64,000 bases of DNA from Cellulomonas wangsupingiae (GTDB taxonomy: Bacteria; Actinomycetota; Actinomycetes; Actinomycetales; Cellulomonadaceae), in NCBI RefSeq assembly GCF_024508275.1, contig NZ_CP101989.1, forward strand, positions 1 through 64,000, read 5' to 3'. Below are positions 35,335-43,597 of this stretch, piece after piece (within the stretch, counting starts at the first letter, position 1; every line of letters begins with the position of its first letter). The position numbers and the translations under genes are program-made. The notes beneath the pieces were generated by a model, which searched no databases, was not told where the DNA came from, and saw nothing but the letters and a program-made list of their open reading frames with translations.

Positions 35335-35417
35335 GCGCGAGTGGCGGAACGGCAGACGCGCTGGCTTCAGGTGCCAGTGTCCGAAAGGGCGTGCGGGTTC
35401 AAATCCCGCCTCGCGCA
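35335..35417 (+). tRNA. tRNA-Leu (anticodon CAG)
   Basis: The 83-nt class II tRNA has acceptor stem GCGCGAG with CTCGCGC, discriminator A, anticodon loop TTCAGGT reading CAG, a long variable arm (about 35380-35394) and the GGTTCAAATC T-arm. No CCA is encoded. The accessory region begins immediately after it. Confidence 0.96.
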
Positions 35418-35449
35418 CAGATCCTTGGGAGTTCTCCAGGGAGACCGAG

Positions 35450-35475
35450 AGTCGGGGACCTCAGGGTCCCCGACT
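35450..35475. terminator. tRNA-Leu terminator
   Basis: A perfect 11-bp stem (AGTCGGGGACC with GGTCCCCGACT) with a TCAG loop is followed by CTTTGT, which looks like an intrinsic terminator 32 bases after tRNA-Leu. Confidence 0.9.
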
Positions 35476-35804
35476 CTTTGTCGTTCCCGCGAGGATGCCG
35501 AGTCAGTCGCTCCGCGCTCCTCACAGTCCGGAGGCGACGACCAAGCGCAGCCATCCCTTGTCGCCGTCTCTGAGCCAGAGACTGATGTGGCAGTTGCCGA
35601 ACCCGTCCTACCGAGGACCAGTCCGGACATGGTGCACGGACTTGTCTCTCACCACGCCACCCAGACGCGCCTGCACGCGATCCGCGGCACCGCCGCCGCT
35701 CCCGTCGCCGCCGGTGAGCAGTCTTGGCACACCGCAGGTCAGGAGTCTTCCCCGTGGGCCGAGCGAGACGGGGTCACGAGAGGCATGGTGTGTGGCGTAC
35801 TTGA

Positions 35805-36187
35805 CGCGCGCAGAACCGGCTCTCGATCACGAAGCTGGCTCCAGCGCTGGGCTGGGTCGACGACGTGGCGGTCGCCTTCCGCATCGAGCCGGGTCGTGTC
35901 TGCGCCAGCGTCGGTGTGTCGACCAGTCCGCTCGAGGTCCCGTCGCGATACGTCGCGGGCCGGCTGACACTGCCCGCTGCTGCCCGTGGCCGCCTGGACG
36001 TGGCCGTTGTGACGCTGTGGTCGCGGTGACGGTCGGAGACGGGCAGATCGTGCTCGTTGGGGGTGCAGACATCGCCCAGGTCGTCACGGGAGCATTCCAG
36101 GCTCCTCCCGCGGCGGTGGAGCTCGTGACGCAGTCGAAGCGGCGCGGTGTGAAGGCGGCCTGGCGGCCCGTCGTCATCAACGGATGA
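35805..36187 (+). pseudogene. Remnant of an unrecognised small gene
   Basis: Two adjoining pieces read as protein in different frames. The first (35805-36029) encodes LAPALGWVDDVAVAFRIEPG... to TLWSR and has no convincing start. The second (36017-36187, GTG start) encodes VAVTVGDGQIVLVGGADIAQ... to VVING over 56 residues. Together they may be a single small protein split by a frameshift and missing its N-terminus. I do not recognise the family. The 300 bp before it (35476-35804) show nothing I can support. Confidence 0.35.
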
Positions 36188-36332
36188 CGGGTCGGGTGCG
36201 CGAGGCGAGGTGTCGTAGCAGCACCCGCTCCGCCCTCGAACGACCTACGAAAGGCCCCCGGTGCCAGGGCGAATGCGGTACGACGGTGCAGTGACGATAG
36301 ATGCCGTCGAGTTCCTGACGTTGGAGACAGCG

Positions 36333-38741
36333 ATGCGTCCGCCGCGGGTCGCGATCCTGTTCTCGGGCGACGACAACTGGCGGCGATGGGCTCGACTCGC
36401 CATCGCTGCCGCCTCGAGTACGTGGGCAGGAGGTGGGCATGTCTTCGTGCCCTACGACTCAGATGGCCACGTCGAGGCGCTGGTGCTCGACGCTGTCGCC
36501 GCGTACGACCCCGACCACGTCGTGCTCTACGCGCCCACGTTCGCCGAACTCGAGGCCGTGGAGCCCGGTTCGGTCCAGGTCGGCGATGGAAGAGGTGGAC
36601 TCCTCGAGGGGGATGAGCGCGCAGAGTTGCTGCGGGCGAACCCCAACTTCGTACCGGGCCCGACCAGACAGGGGCACACCGCTCGGCTCCTGGTCGCAGC
36701 GCGATGCACGCCGTTTCGGTCCCCGTATCGAGACGACCCCGACCGCGCCGACCTGCAGTCCCGCATCGGCGTCGAGTCGTATGCGGGGCTGGTCACGGCC
36801 GAGCGGTTCTTGCCCACCGGTCCGATGCGCGTGCTTGCACCTGATCCTGGCTGGACGAGCGACGGAGCGCTCTGGGTGTCTGCCACGCATGGGCTGCCGC
36901 CCGCACAGTGGTCCGGGTCATCCGCTCGCCCCGAGCCACCGGCCACCGAACTGTGGAAGTGGGCCCTCGGCTCTCGCTCTTGGCTTGCCCCCACGCCACC
37001 GCCGGACTTGGTGATCGGGGGCGCGGCCGAAGACGGCGAACCCGAGCAAGCGCCGACTTGGTTCGCGCGCCTGGACTCAGGCGTGGCGGAGATAGTCCAG
37101 GGGTACGCGCACGATCGCATCGCGGTCGTCTTGGGCGACACCGCGTCGGACTTCGCACTCGCCGCGATCTACAGCGTGCTGCTCCGGACGGCGCATTGGG
37201 TACCGGATGAAGTGCTTCGTGATCCCTCATCTGAGGCGCACCTCGCGGGTGCCCTCCGGTCGACGCAACTCGACCTCGAGCACGTCGGCGAGAAGCTGAA
37301 CCTCGTCTCGACCTCGCTCAGCTCGGACCGAGTCGAGGAGCAGTTCGCGGCACTGATGCGATCCGCGCCGGTCGTAGTGATCGACGACGAACCTCGGTCG
37401 CACGAGGGGTTCACCACCGGTCCACCCGCACTTGAGTCGGGTCTGGCCAGCCGGTACCTGGAGGAGGGTGTCGGTTCGCAGTTGGCCATTCCGGTCCGGG
37501 TCGACGCTGGCGGCACTTCGACAACGCTGACGTCGTTCATGCCGCCGACGCCGACGCAGAGTGGACTGATCTTGAACTCCGTCTACTGGCTCGTCGACGT
37601 GCAGACGCGCCCGCAGTCATTCCCGTCGGGGCGCGGGCTGGCGCCCGGCGCGCTGCTTGCGCCAGACAACGAGTGGCCACCGACTATTCGCGCGAGCCGG
37701 TTTGGTTCGACGCTCAATCCAGCATCGCAGGGATTCGTCGCCGCGGGAGCGGTCATGAGTGGTCGACTGGCGCGACCGATCCTCCGATTCCCAGGTCTAC
37801 GCGACTGGGCTGACGCGATGGCTGGCCGGGAGGGCCACTCGGTCCGCCACTCGGCGTCGGGTCAACGGGCGCAGTTCGTTGCGTCTCGGCTGGGTTCGCG
37901 TCAGGCACTCACCGACCTCGTGAACAGCCCGTTCCTTCACGCGCTCCGCCAGTTCGACCGTCGAGCGTCGCAGGTCCGGGTCAAGAGCAAGCGTCACGTC
38001 GACGGGGTCGTCGATCTCGACGGCGACCGCGCCTACTTGTCGGCTCAAGCGATCGGCAAGGCAGCTGGGTACGCAGTTGTCCCTGAGGTGCGAGAGCTGC
38101 TGGACCGACTCTGCACCGCGGAGCTCGCACGCCGCGGGCTGATTCTGAAGTGCACAAGCTGCCGCAGAGCTTCCTTCCACTCTGTCGACTCTCTGAGCCA
38201 GTTGTTTCGTTGCCCGCGATGCGACGCATCCAACGCCCTCAATGCCCACGCATGGCTTACCAAGAGCGCGGAGCCGGAGTGGACGTACGACCTCCACTCA
38301 ACCCTGCGGGAAGTCATCAACCAGGACGGGGCCGTGCCCTTTCTGGCAGGCGAACAACTCGCATCGCGTGCTCAGCGCAGGGTCTCTTACGACGATTGCC
38401 CGGAGCTGGAGATTCTGCGCGATGGCAAGCCAGTAGCGGAGTTCGATCTCCTCGCGCACGTTGATGGCGAAGTCATCGTTGTGGAGGCCAAGAGTGCAGG
38501 CCACCTCGGCACGACGGCGGCCATGCGGAAGGCGACGGCAAGAAAACTCGCTCTCGCTGCGAGGCTGTTGAGGGCAGACGCCGTCTGCCTCGCCACTTCC
38601 GCGACTGAGTGGAACCAGACGGACGTGGAACGAGTGCGGAGCGCGCTCACCGAGGAGTGCTCGCACGCGGTCGCACTCAGGACCGTTGAGTTACTCGCAC
38701 CGCCGCCACCGCCGATCGCCGCGAGCGAGGAGCCAACGTGA
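36333..38741 (+). CDS. Large protein with zinc ribbon and PD-(D/E)XK-like nuclease domain
   Basis: I do not recognise this 802-residue protein by family name. The N-terminal 560 residues are of unknown fold, starting with RPPRVAILFSGDDNWRRWAR. Near 606-630 there is a four-cysteine zinc ribbon (CTSC ... CPRC). The C-terminal domain has FDLLAHVDGEVIVVEAKS (about 703-721), with the Asp, Glu and Lys of a PD-(D/E)XK nuclease in E-x-K form, then a helix with ATARKLALAARLL. Such a protein near a helicase suggests an antiphage function, cutting foreign nucleic acid. The ATG at 36333 has a TTGGAGA ribosome-binding site; an upstream GTG at 36261 would add 24 residues. Confidence 0.7.
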   Translation: MRPPRVAILFSGDDNWRRWARLAIAAASSTWAGGGHVFVPYDSDGHVEALVLDAVAAYDPDHVVLYAPTFAELEAVEPGSVQVGDGRGGLLEGDERAELLRANPNFVPGPTRQGHTARLLVAARCTPFRSPYRDDPDRADLQSRIGVESYAGLVTAERFLPTGPMRVLAPDPGWTSDGALWVSATHGLPPAQWSGSSARPEPPATELWKWALGSRSWLAPTPPPDLVIGGAAEDGEPEQAPTWFARLDSGVAEIVQGYAHDRIAVVLGDTASDFALAAIYSVLLRTAHWVPDEVLRDPSSEAHLAGALRSTQLDLEHVGEKLNLVSTSLSSDRVEEQFAALMRSAPVVVIDDEPRSHEGFTTGPPALESGLASRYLEEGVGSQLAIPVRVDAGGTSTTLTSFMPPTPTQSGLILNSVYWLVDVQTRPQSFPSGRGLAPGALLAPDNEWPPTIRASRFGSTLNPASQGFVAAGAVMSGRLARPILRFPGLRDWADAMAGREGHSVRHSASGQRAQFVASRLGSRQALTDLVNSPFLHALRQFDRRASQVRVKSKRHVDGVVDLDGDRAYLSAQAIGKAAGYAVVPEVRELLDRLCTAELARRGLILKCTSCRRASFHSVDSLSQLFRCPRCDASNALNAHAWLTKSAEPEWTYDLHSTLREVINQDGAVPFLAGEQLASRAQRRVSYDDCPELEILRDGKPVAEFDLLAHVDGEVIVVEAKSAGHLGTTAAMRKATARKLALAARLLRADAVCLATSATEWNQTDVERVRSALTEECSHAVALRTVELLAPPPPPIAASEEPT

Positions 38742-39355
38742 CGGCACAACTCGGTTGTTGAACGGTCGCGACGCCTTGCAGTGCTTGGCTCCATCATGGC
38801 CCGGAGGCCCTGCCAGCCCCATGAACGCCAGTACGCGATCCGCACCTCGGACGTCTGTCCTCTTGCATCCAAATGTTCCATCACGCTCTCCGCTTCCGGA
38901 CGACAGCATGCCGACCGGGGCAGACCGTCCGCGGTGGTCGAGTGAACGCAATGCGGCACGCCAACAGTGCCCGATCGAGCCGTGACGTCTCGCGCGTACC
39001 GCGTCCGGCCATGACGCCGCGATCACCTTGTCGGTCGTCGTTGAGTTCGGTCTGTCGGCGGCGCGCCTCTTCTACAGATCCAGCTCCAGGTCCATGTACG
39101 GGACAGTGCGACCCAGACCCAGGAGGGTGAGGTGCTGCGTTCAGGCCGCAACCCGGACGGTGAGCGTGGAACCGGTGTCGCGACTTGGCGAGCACTGGCC
39201 CGCGTACAAGCTCGATCGCCCTGGCTGTCAGTCGTCAGGCCAACACGTACGTATGCCCAATGGGGCCGGTCCTTGGACGGCTCGTGTCGATCCGCGACAA
39301 TCCACGCATCGAGCCAGGTCAGCCAGACCCTGCTTGCGATGAGCTGGGAGGCGTC
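38742..39355. other. Spacer without a supported gene
   Basis: This 614-bp stretch between the nuclease-like gene and the helicase gene lacks a convincing reading frame on either strand. Short overlapping frames on both strands are compositionally weak. An in-frame upward extension of the helicase to 39185 exists but has no ribosome-binding site. The spacer could hold a non-coding RNA, an inactivated gene or the promoter of the helicase. Confidence 0.5.
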
Positions 39356-42300
39356 GTGTCGTACTCGACAGCGAACGTGTGGGCCACGCACGTGACCATC
39401 GGAGCCCATGAGGTGCGTCAGATCCTCGTACCTGAGCACGACGACATCGAACTGCGTGGCATCGGCGTCGACGAGGTTGCGTCCAGTGCCCGCGGGACGT
39501 GGGCTGTGGCGCGGGGTGCTGCGCGTCCCCGAGGCGACGCGTTGACGGCTGTGCTCCCGGTACTCGCGCCTACGACTGGGCGGGTGTCGTGGGCGGGTCT
39601 CCGAGAGAACACTGGACCAGACGCCGTCACGCGGTCGTACGCCGATGCGATCACCTTCGCACTCCCCGGCGAGGGTGCCGGACTTCGTCGACCGCAAATG
39701 GCTGCACTGCATTCGATCATCGGATACCAGTCGTCAGGGGTAGACGGCCCTGCCGTCGTCGTAATGCCAACAGGTACGGGCAAGACGGAGACCATGGTTG
39801 CCTGGATGGTCGCGGCGCGACCATCCAAGGTGCTCGTGGTCGTCCCCTCGGACGTACTCCGTGATCAGGTTGCGCAGAAGTTCGAGTCGCTGGGGATCCT
39901 GCAGAGCGTTGGCGTCGTCAGACCGTCTGCCCTCCGCCCGTGTGTGGTCCGCGTCGCCCACCGAATCGAGACGACCGACGAGGCCGCGGCACTCGTCGAG
40001 CACACGAACGTCATCGTGACGACCCCACACGCTCTACATGCGGCGACCCCTGAGGTCCGCGTCGCTCTGACCAGCCTATGCACCCATCTGATCGTCGACG
40101 AGGCGCACCACGCCGCAGCGGAAACGTGGACCGAGATCGTGCGGGAGTTCACCGGCCGGCCTGTCCTGCTGTTCACCGCGACACCCTTCCGTACTGATGG
40201 TCGCGCGCTTCCGGGCAAGACGATCTTCAGGTTCCCGCTCCGCGAGGCACAGCGCGACGGGTACTTCAGCAAGATCGACTTCAAGGCCGTGGTCGGGCTC
40301 GGTGACGCAGACGAGGAACTCGCAAAGGCTGCAGTAGCTCGTCTTCGGAGCGATCTGGACGCGGGCCTGGAGCACGTCATGCTTGCCCGCGCGGCCAACA
40401 AGGCCCGAGCCGCGGAGATCGTCGCTCTGTACGAGAAGCTCGCCGGCGACCTGCAGCCTCGGATCCTGGTGGATCACCTGCCGCAAAAGACCGCGAAGGC
40501 CAACCTGGCCGCGTTGCGCGATGGCAGCAGCCGGATCATCGTGTGCGTCGACATGCTCGGCGAGGGGTTCGACCTCCCGACGCTGAAGGTGGTCGCATTC
40601 CACGACCCGCGCCGTTCTCTCAGCCCGATGATCCAGCTGGTCGGCCGCGTCGCGCGGACCGCCTCGGACAGACGGGTCGGCACCGCGAGCGTGTTTGTCA
40701 TGCAGGAACCTCGAATGGTGCAGTCGCCCATGCGCCAACTACTTCGTGAGGATGCGGACTGGAACACCGTCCTGAGTGACATCACTGACCGGGAGACCGC
40801 CCGCGCCGAGGAGGTCTCGGAGTTCGACGCGTCGTTCGACATGGCGCCTCCGGATGTCCCGGTCAGGCTGCTGCAGCCCAAGATGAGCGCGATCGCGTTC
40901 CTCACGAGTGAAACCGACTGGGACCCGCTGGCCGCGGCCGCGGTCTACGGCGAACGGATCATGGACGACGTCATCAGCGTCAGCCGCGTCGAACGCCTCG
41001 CGTGGTTCGTCGTGGAGAACACCGACGACCTGCGCTGGGGCCACCTGCCGACCCTCCGTGAACTCTCATACGACCTTATCGTGCTGTTCTTCGACCGCCG
41101 TCACGGATTGCTGTTCGTGCATGGCTCAGACACACGCAAGGACTATAAACAGCTCGCGGACGCCGTTCTTGGCGGCAACGCGACCCTGTTCACGGGGCCG
41201 AACACCTTCCGGGTGTTCGGCGGTCTCGATCGACTCATCCCGACGAACGTCGGGTTGCTGGATGCCGTTGACCGAGACACCAGGTTCTCCATGTACGTCG
41301 GGAGCCATGTCGAGACGGCCTTGACCGAGGCACAGAGCGGCCACAAGAGCAACACCCACATCGCGGGCAAGGCGTTCGACGGCGGCGACAGCGTCACGAT
41401 CGCGGCTGCGATGTCCGGGCGGTTTTGGTCGATGAGCACTGCCACGGGCTTGATCGCCTGGCGCGACTGGTGCCTGAGACAGGCGGAACGGCTCACGGAT
41501 TCGACGGTGAACCTGAAGCACGTCTTCCGGGACATGATCATCCCGGTTGCGCTCACGGATCGACCGGACGAGCACCTTCTTGCCATGGAGTGGCCGTGGG
41601 AGTTGTACCTCGGAGCTCCCGGCGGCCCGCGTCTGCATCACGCTGGGTCGTCGTACTCGAGCCTCGATGCCGACTTCCGGATCGAGGACCACGGTACGAC
41701 CGGACCGTTCCGGTTCTCTGTCGTCACGCCGACCTGGCAGGTCGCCTATACCGGGACGGTCGGTCCGACCGGTATGCACTACCAGGCTGTCAGCAATGAC
41801 ATCGAGGTCGACGTCGGCCGGTCTGGGGCGGTGGTCCCGCTGTCGGACTGGTTGAACAATCACAAGCCCACGATGTTTCTGTCAAACGACGTCCTGATCA
41901 CCGGTGACGACCGGCTCCTGCGTGCCCGGGGCGATCTCGATCCGTTCGATCGCAATCGGCTCGAACCACTGCCCTGGTCCGGCGTGAACATCCGCGTTGA
42001 ATCTCAGGGTGAACACCGGCGTCCCGACTCGATTCAGGCGCACGTCGCCAGCGTGCTTCGTGCCGAGCAGAGCTTTGACGTGTTGATTGACGACGATCGT
42101 TCGGGAGAGGCTGCGGACTTGGTCGGTCTGCGCGTCCAGGATGACCAGCTGATCGTCACCCTCGTGCACTGCAAGTTCTCCACCGGAGACCTGCCCGGCG
42201 GTCGAGTAGCGGATCTTTACGAAGTGTGCGGCCAGGCCATGCGCGGTGCCCGTTGGCGTTCGAACAGTCTCAACCCCTTGTTCGTCCACCTCGACCGTCG

Positions 42301-42538
42301 AGTTCGGGCCTACTACCGGCGCACCGGCGGCGACGCGTTCGAGATTGGAGACCTGGAGACGCTGCTGCGGCTCGCCAGCCGCGCCCCACAGCTGTACCCG
42401 CGGTTTGTCACGATCATCGCTCAACCCGGTCTGAGTGCTGCTGGCTGCACGACGGAGCAGCTGCGGCTGCTCGCGGGCGCGGAGACGTACGTTCGGGCGG
42501 TCACGAAGGGAGGTCTGAGAGTGCTCACCTCGCCGTGA
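39356..42538 (+). CDS. DEAH-box helicase with nuclease-like C-terminus
   Basis: This 1060-residue superfamily 2 helicase has Walker A MPTGTGKTE near residue 137, DEAH (IVDEAHHAA) near 248, motif III TATPFR and motif VI QLVGRVAR near 428, with the CVDMLGEGFDLPTLK segment before it. About residues 470-860 are of unknown fold. The C-terminus carries DDDRSGEAADLVGLRVQDD and TLVHCKFSTGDLPGG (near 938), a D-x(n)-(H/E)-x-K pattern that may be a divergent PD-(D/E)XK nuclease, followed by DLYEVCGQAMRG. It is likely a nucleic-acid translocase of a defence system. The GTG at 39356 has a GGGAGG ribosome-binding site. Confidence 0.85.
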   Translation: MSYSTANVWATHVTIGAHEVRQILVPEHDDIELRGIGVDEVASSARGTWAVARGAARPRGDALTAVLPVLAPTTGRVSWAGLRENTGPDAVTRSYADAITFALPGEGAGLRRPQMAALHSIIGYQSSGVDGPAVVVMPTGTGKTETMVAWMVAARPSKVLVVVPSDVLRDQVAQKFESLGILQSVGVVRPSALRPCVVRVAHRIETTDEAAALVEHTNVIVTTPHALHAATPEVRVALTSLCTHLIVDEAHHAAAETWTEIVREFTGRPVLLFTATPFRTDGRALPGKTIFRFPLREAQRDGYFSKIDFKAVVGLGDADEELAKAAVARLRSDLDAGLEHVMLARAANKARAAEIVALYEKLAGDLQPRILVDHLPQKTAKANLAALRDGSSRIIVCVDMLGEGFDLPTLKVVAFHDPRRSLSPMIQLVGRVARTASDRRVGTASVFVMQEPRMVQSPMRQLLREDADWNTVLSDITDRETARAEEVSEFDASFDMAPPDVPVRLLQPKMSAIAFLTSETDWDPLAAAAVYGERIMDDVISVSRVERLAWFVVENTDDLRWGHLPTLRELSYDLIVLFFDRRHGLLFVHGSDTRKDYKQLADAVLGGNATLFTGPNTFRVFGGLDRLIPTNVGLLDAVDRDTRFSMYVGSHVETALTEAQSGHKSNTHIAGKAFDGGDSVTIAAAMSGRFWSMSTATGLIAWRDWCLRQAERLTDSTVNLKHVFRDMIIPVALTDRPDEHLLAMEWPWELYLGAPGGPRLHHAGSSYSSLDADFRIEDHGTTGPFRFSVVTPTWQVAYTGTVGPTGMHYQAVSNDIEVDVGRSGAVVPLSDWLNNHKPTMFLSNDVLITGDDRLLRARGDLDPFDRNRLEPLPWSGVNIRVESQGEHRRPDSIQAHVASVLRAEQSFDVLIDDDRSGEAADLVGLRVQDDQLIVTLVHCKFSTGDLPGGRVADLYEVCGQAMRGARWRSNSLNPLFVHLDRRVRAYYRRTGGDAFEIGDLETLLRLASRAPQLYPRFVTIIAQPGLSAAGCTTEQLRLLAGAETYVRAVTKGGLRVLTSP

Positions 42539-42570
42539 GAGGTTCCACGCGTTCGCAGCTGCGCTCGGCA

Positions 42571-42592
42571 ACCACTGCAAGGCAGCAGTGGT
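42571..42592. terminator. Hairpin after the helicase gene
   Basis: An 8-bp stem (ACCACTGC with GCAGTGGT) with a 6-nt loop lies 32 bases after the helicase stop and before the convergent HAD-like gene. Confidence 0.55.
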
Positions 42593-42628
42593 CGCCCGCT
42601 CGTCCACGGCAACGCGGCGCCCTAGCGC

Positions 42629-42934
42629 TCACGGCTTGTGTCCGCGGGCGAACGCTTCGATCAAGTCGAGATCAGCAACGGTCAGGCCAAGATGCGGATC
42701 CGGCGCGAGCAGTAGCTCCCGACCAGGCGGCCACGACTGGACGTCGGCGATGGCGAGCTCGTCGGTGTCGATGTTCAAGACGCCGTCGACGTCCAGGAAC
42801 CAGACCGGGGGACCCTCGGCGGCGGCGGAGTCGCCCGCGGGCGATGCCAGCTCTGCCGGACGGGTGCTGTTCGGGGCTGGTGAGCGCGTTCCGTCGCGGC
42901 TGGCGCCACCGGTCGGCGATGAGTCGTCGTTCAT
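42629..42934 (-). CDS. HAD-like fragment
   Basis: This 101-residue protein begins with a disordered 40-residue N-terminus and then shows VWFLDVDGVLN, the nucleophile motif of the HAD hydrolase fold, but it stops about 50 residues later and lacks the later HAD motifs (Lys and the acidic pair). It resembles the N-terminal part of small actinobacterial HAD proteins, so it may be a truncated gene. The ATG at 42934 lies one codon after an in-frame GTG. Confidence 0.5.
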   Translation of the reverse strand: MNDDSSPTGGASRDGTRSPAPNSTRPAELASPAGDSAAAEGPPVWFLDVDGVLNIDTDELAIADVQSWPPGRELLLAPDPHLGLTVADLDLIEAFARGHKP

Positions 42935-43000
42935 CACGCGAGGAGTGTGCCGTGGGTCGACAAGCCAACATTGGCAGCTGCGGTACGCCCGGCAAGAAAC

Positions 43001-43597
43001 CTAAAGGCGAACCCGCATGCTGACTTTCTCGTCGACCGATGTGATGTGAGCGACGCAGCGGGAAGCAATATCGCGCAGATTTGCCTCGGTTATCTGGATG
43101 CGCTCCTGAATCACGTTGATGTCGATGCTGTTGAGCTTGGATACGTTACTTTCGCGCTTGAGCAACTGCTGACGGGTGAGCCTACCCAGGCCGTGCGTTA
43201 TCGCATTTCGGGCGATAGCAAGGCTGTTGATGTAGCCCCAGTCGATTGCTGTGACTCTGAGCCATTCTTTGTAGTACTTCTGCTGGTTTGACCAGCTTGA
43301 TACCGCGGCCGTCGAGGACGTGTTCCATATTTGAGCGAGGGCCCCTTGGTTTCTTGGCCGGATATCGTCCTCGACCTCAGTGAGCAGTCTATCGGCGCAA
43401 AACGCCTCTGTAATTGACATAATCCGGACTAGTGTTGCTTCCCTCTGCTCGGCTGTCCGGTCATGGCGTTGAGCGCGGAGGCGGCGGCCCCCGACCGGAA
43501 CGACCGGGCGACGAGCCTCGGAAAGGTGCGCGGCCAGCGCGCGGCGGATCTGTGCGCAGGACTCCTCGGCCTCCTCGGTGAGGACGTAGGGGATCAT
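43001..43597 (-). CDS. HEPN-like protein paired with the reverse transcriptase
   Basis: This 198-residue all-helical protein is not recognised by name. Near residue 132 it has ARNAITHG, an R-x4-H motif characteristic of HEPN RNases, in the expected helix (YINSLAIARNAITHGLGRLT). HEPN proteins cut RNA and act in abortive infection and toxin systems. Its ATG at 43597 overlaps the reverse-transcriptase stop by ATGA, so the two are co-translated and likely work together. Codon use is more AT-rich than the flanking core genome. Nuclease activity is inferred from the motif alone. Confidence 0.7.
   Translation of the reverse strand: MIPYVLTEEAEESCAQIRRALAAHLSEARRPVVPVGGRRLRAQRHDRTAEQREATLVRIMSITEAFCADRLLTEVEDDIRPRNQGALAQIWNTSSTAAVSSWSNQQKYYKEWLRVTAIDWGYINSLAIARNAITHGLGRLTRQQLLKRESNVSKLNSIDINVIQERIQITEANLRDIASRCVAHITSVDEKVSMRVRL

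Noticed and set aside
39185..39355. N-terminal extension of the helicase gene
   Set aside because: No ribosome-binding site and compositionally weak; the GTG at 39356 has a strong GGGAGG site.
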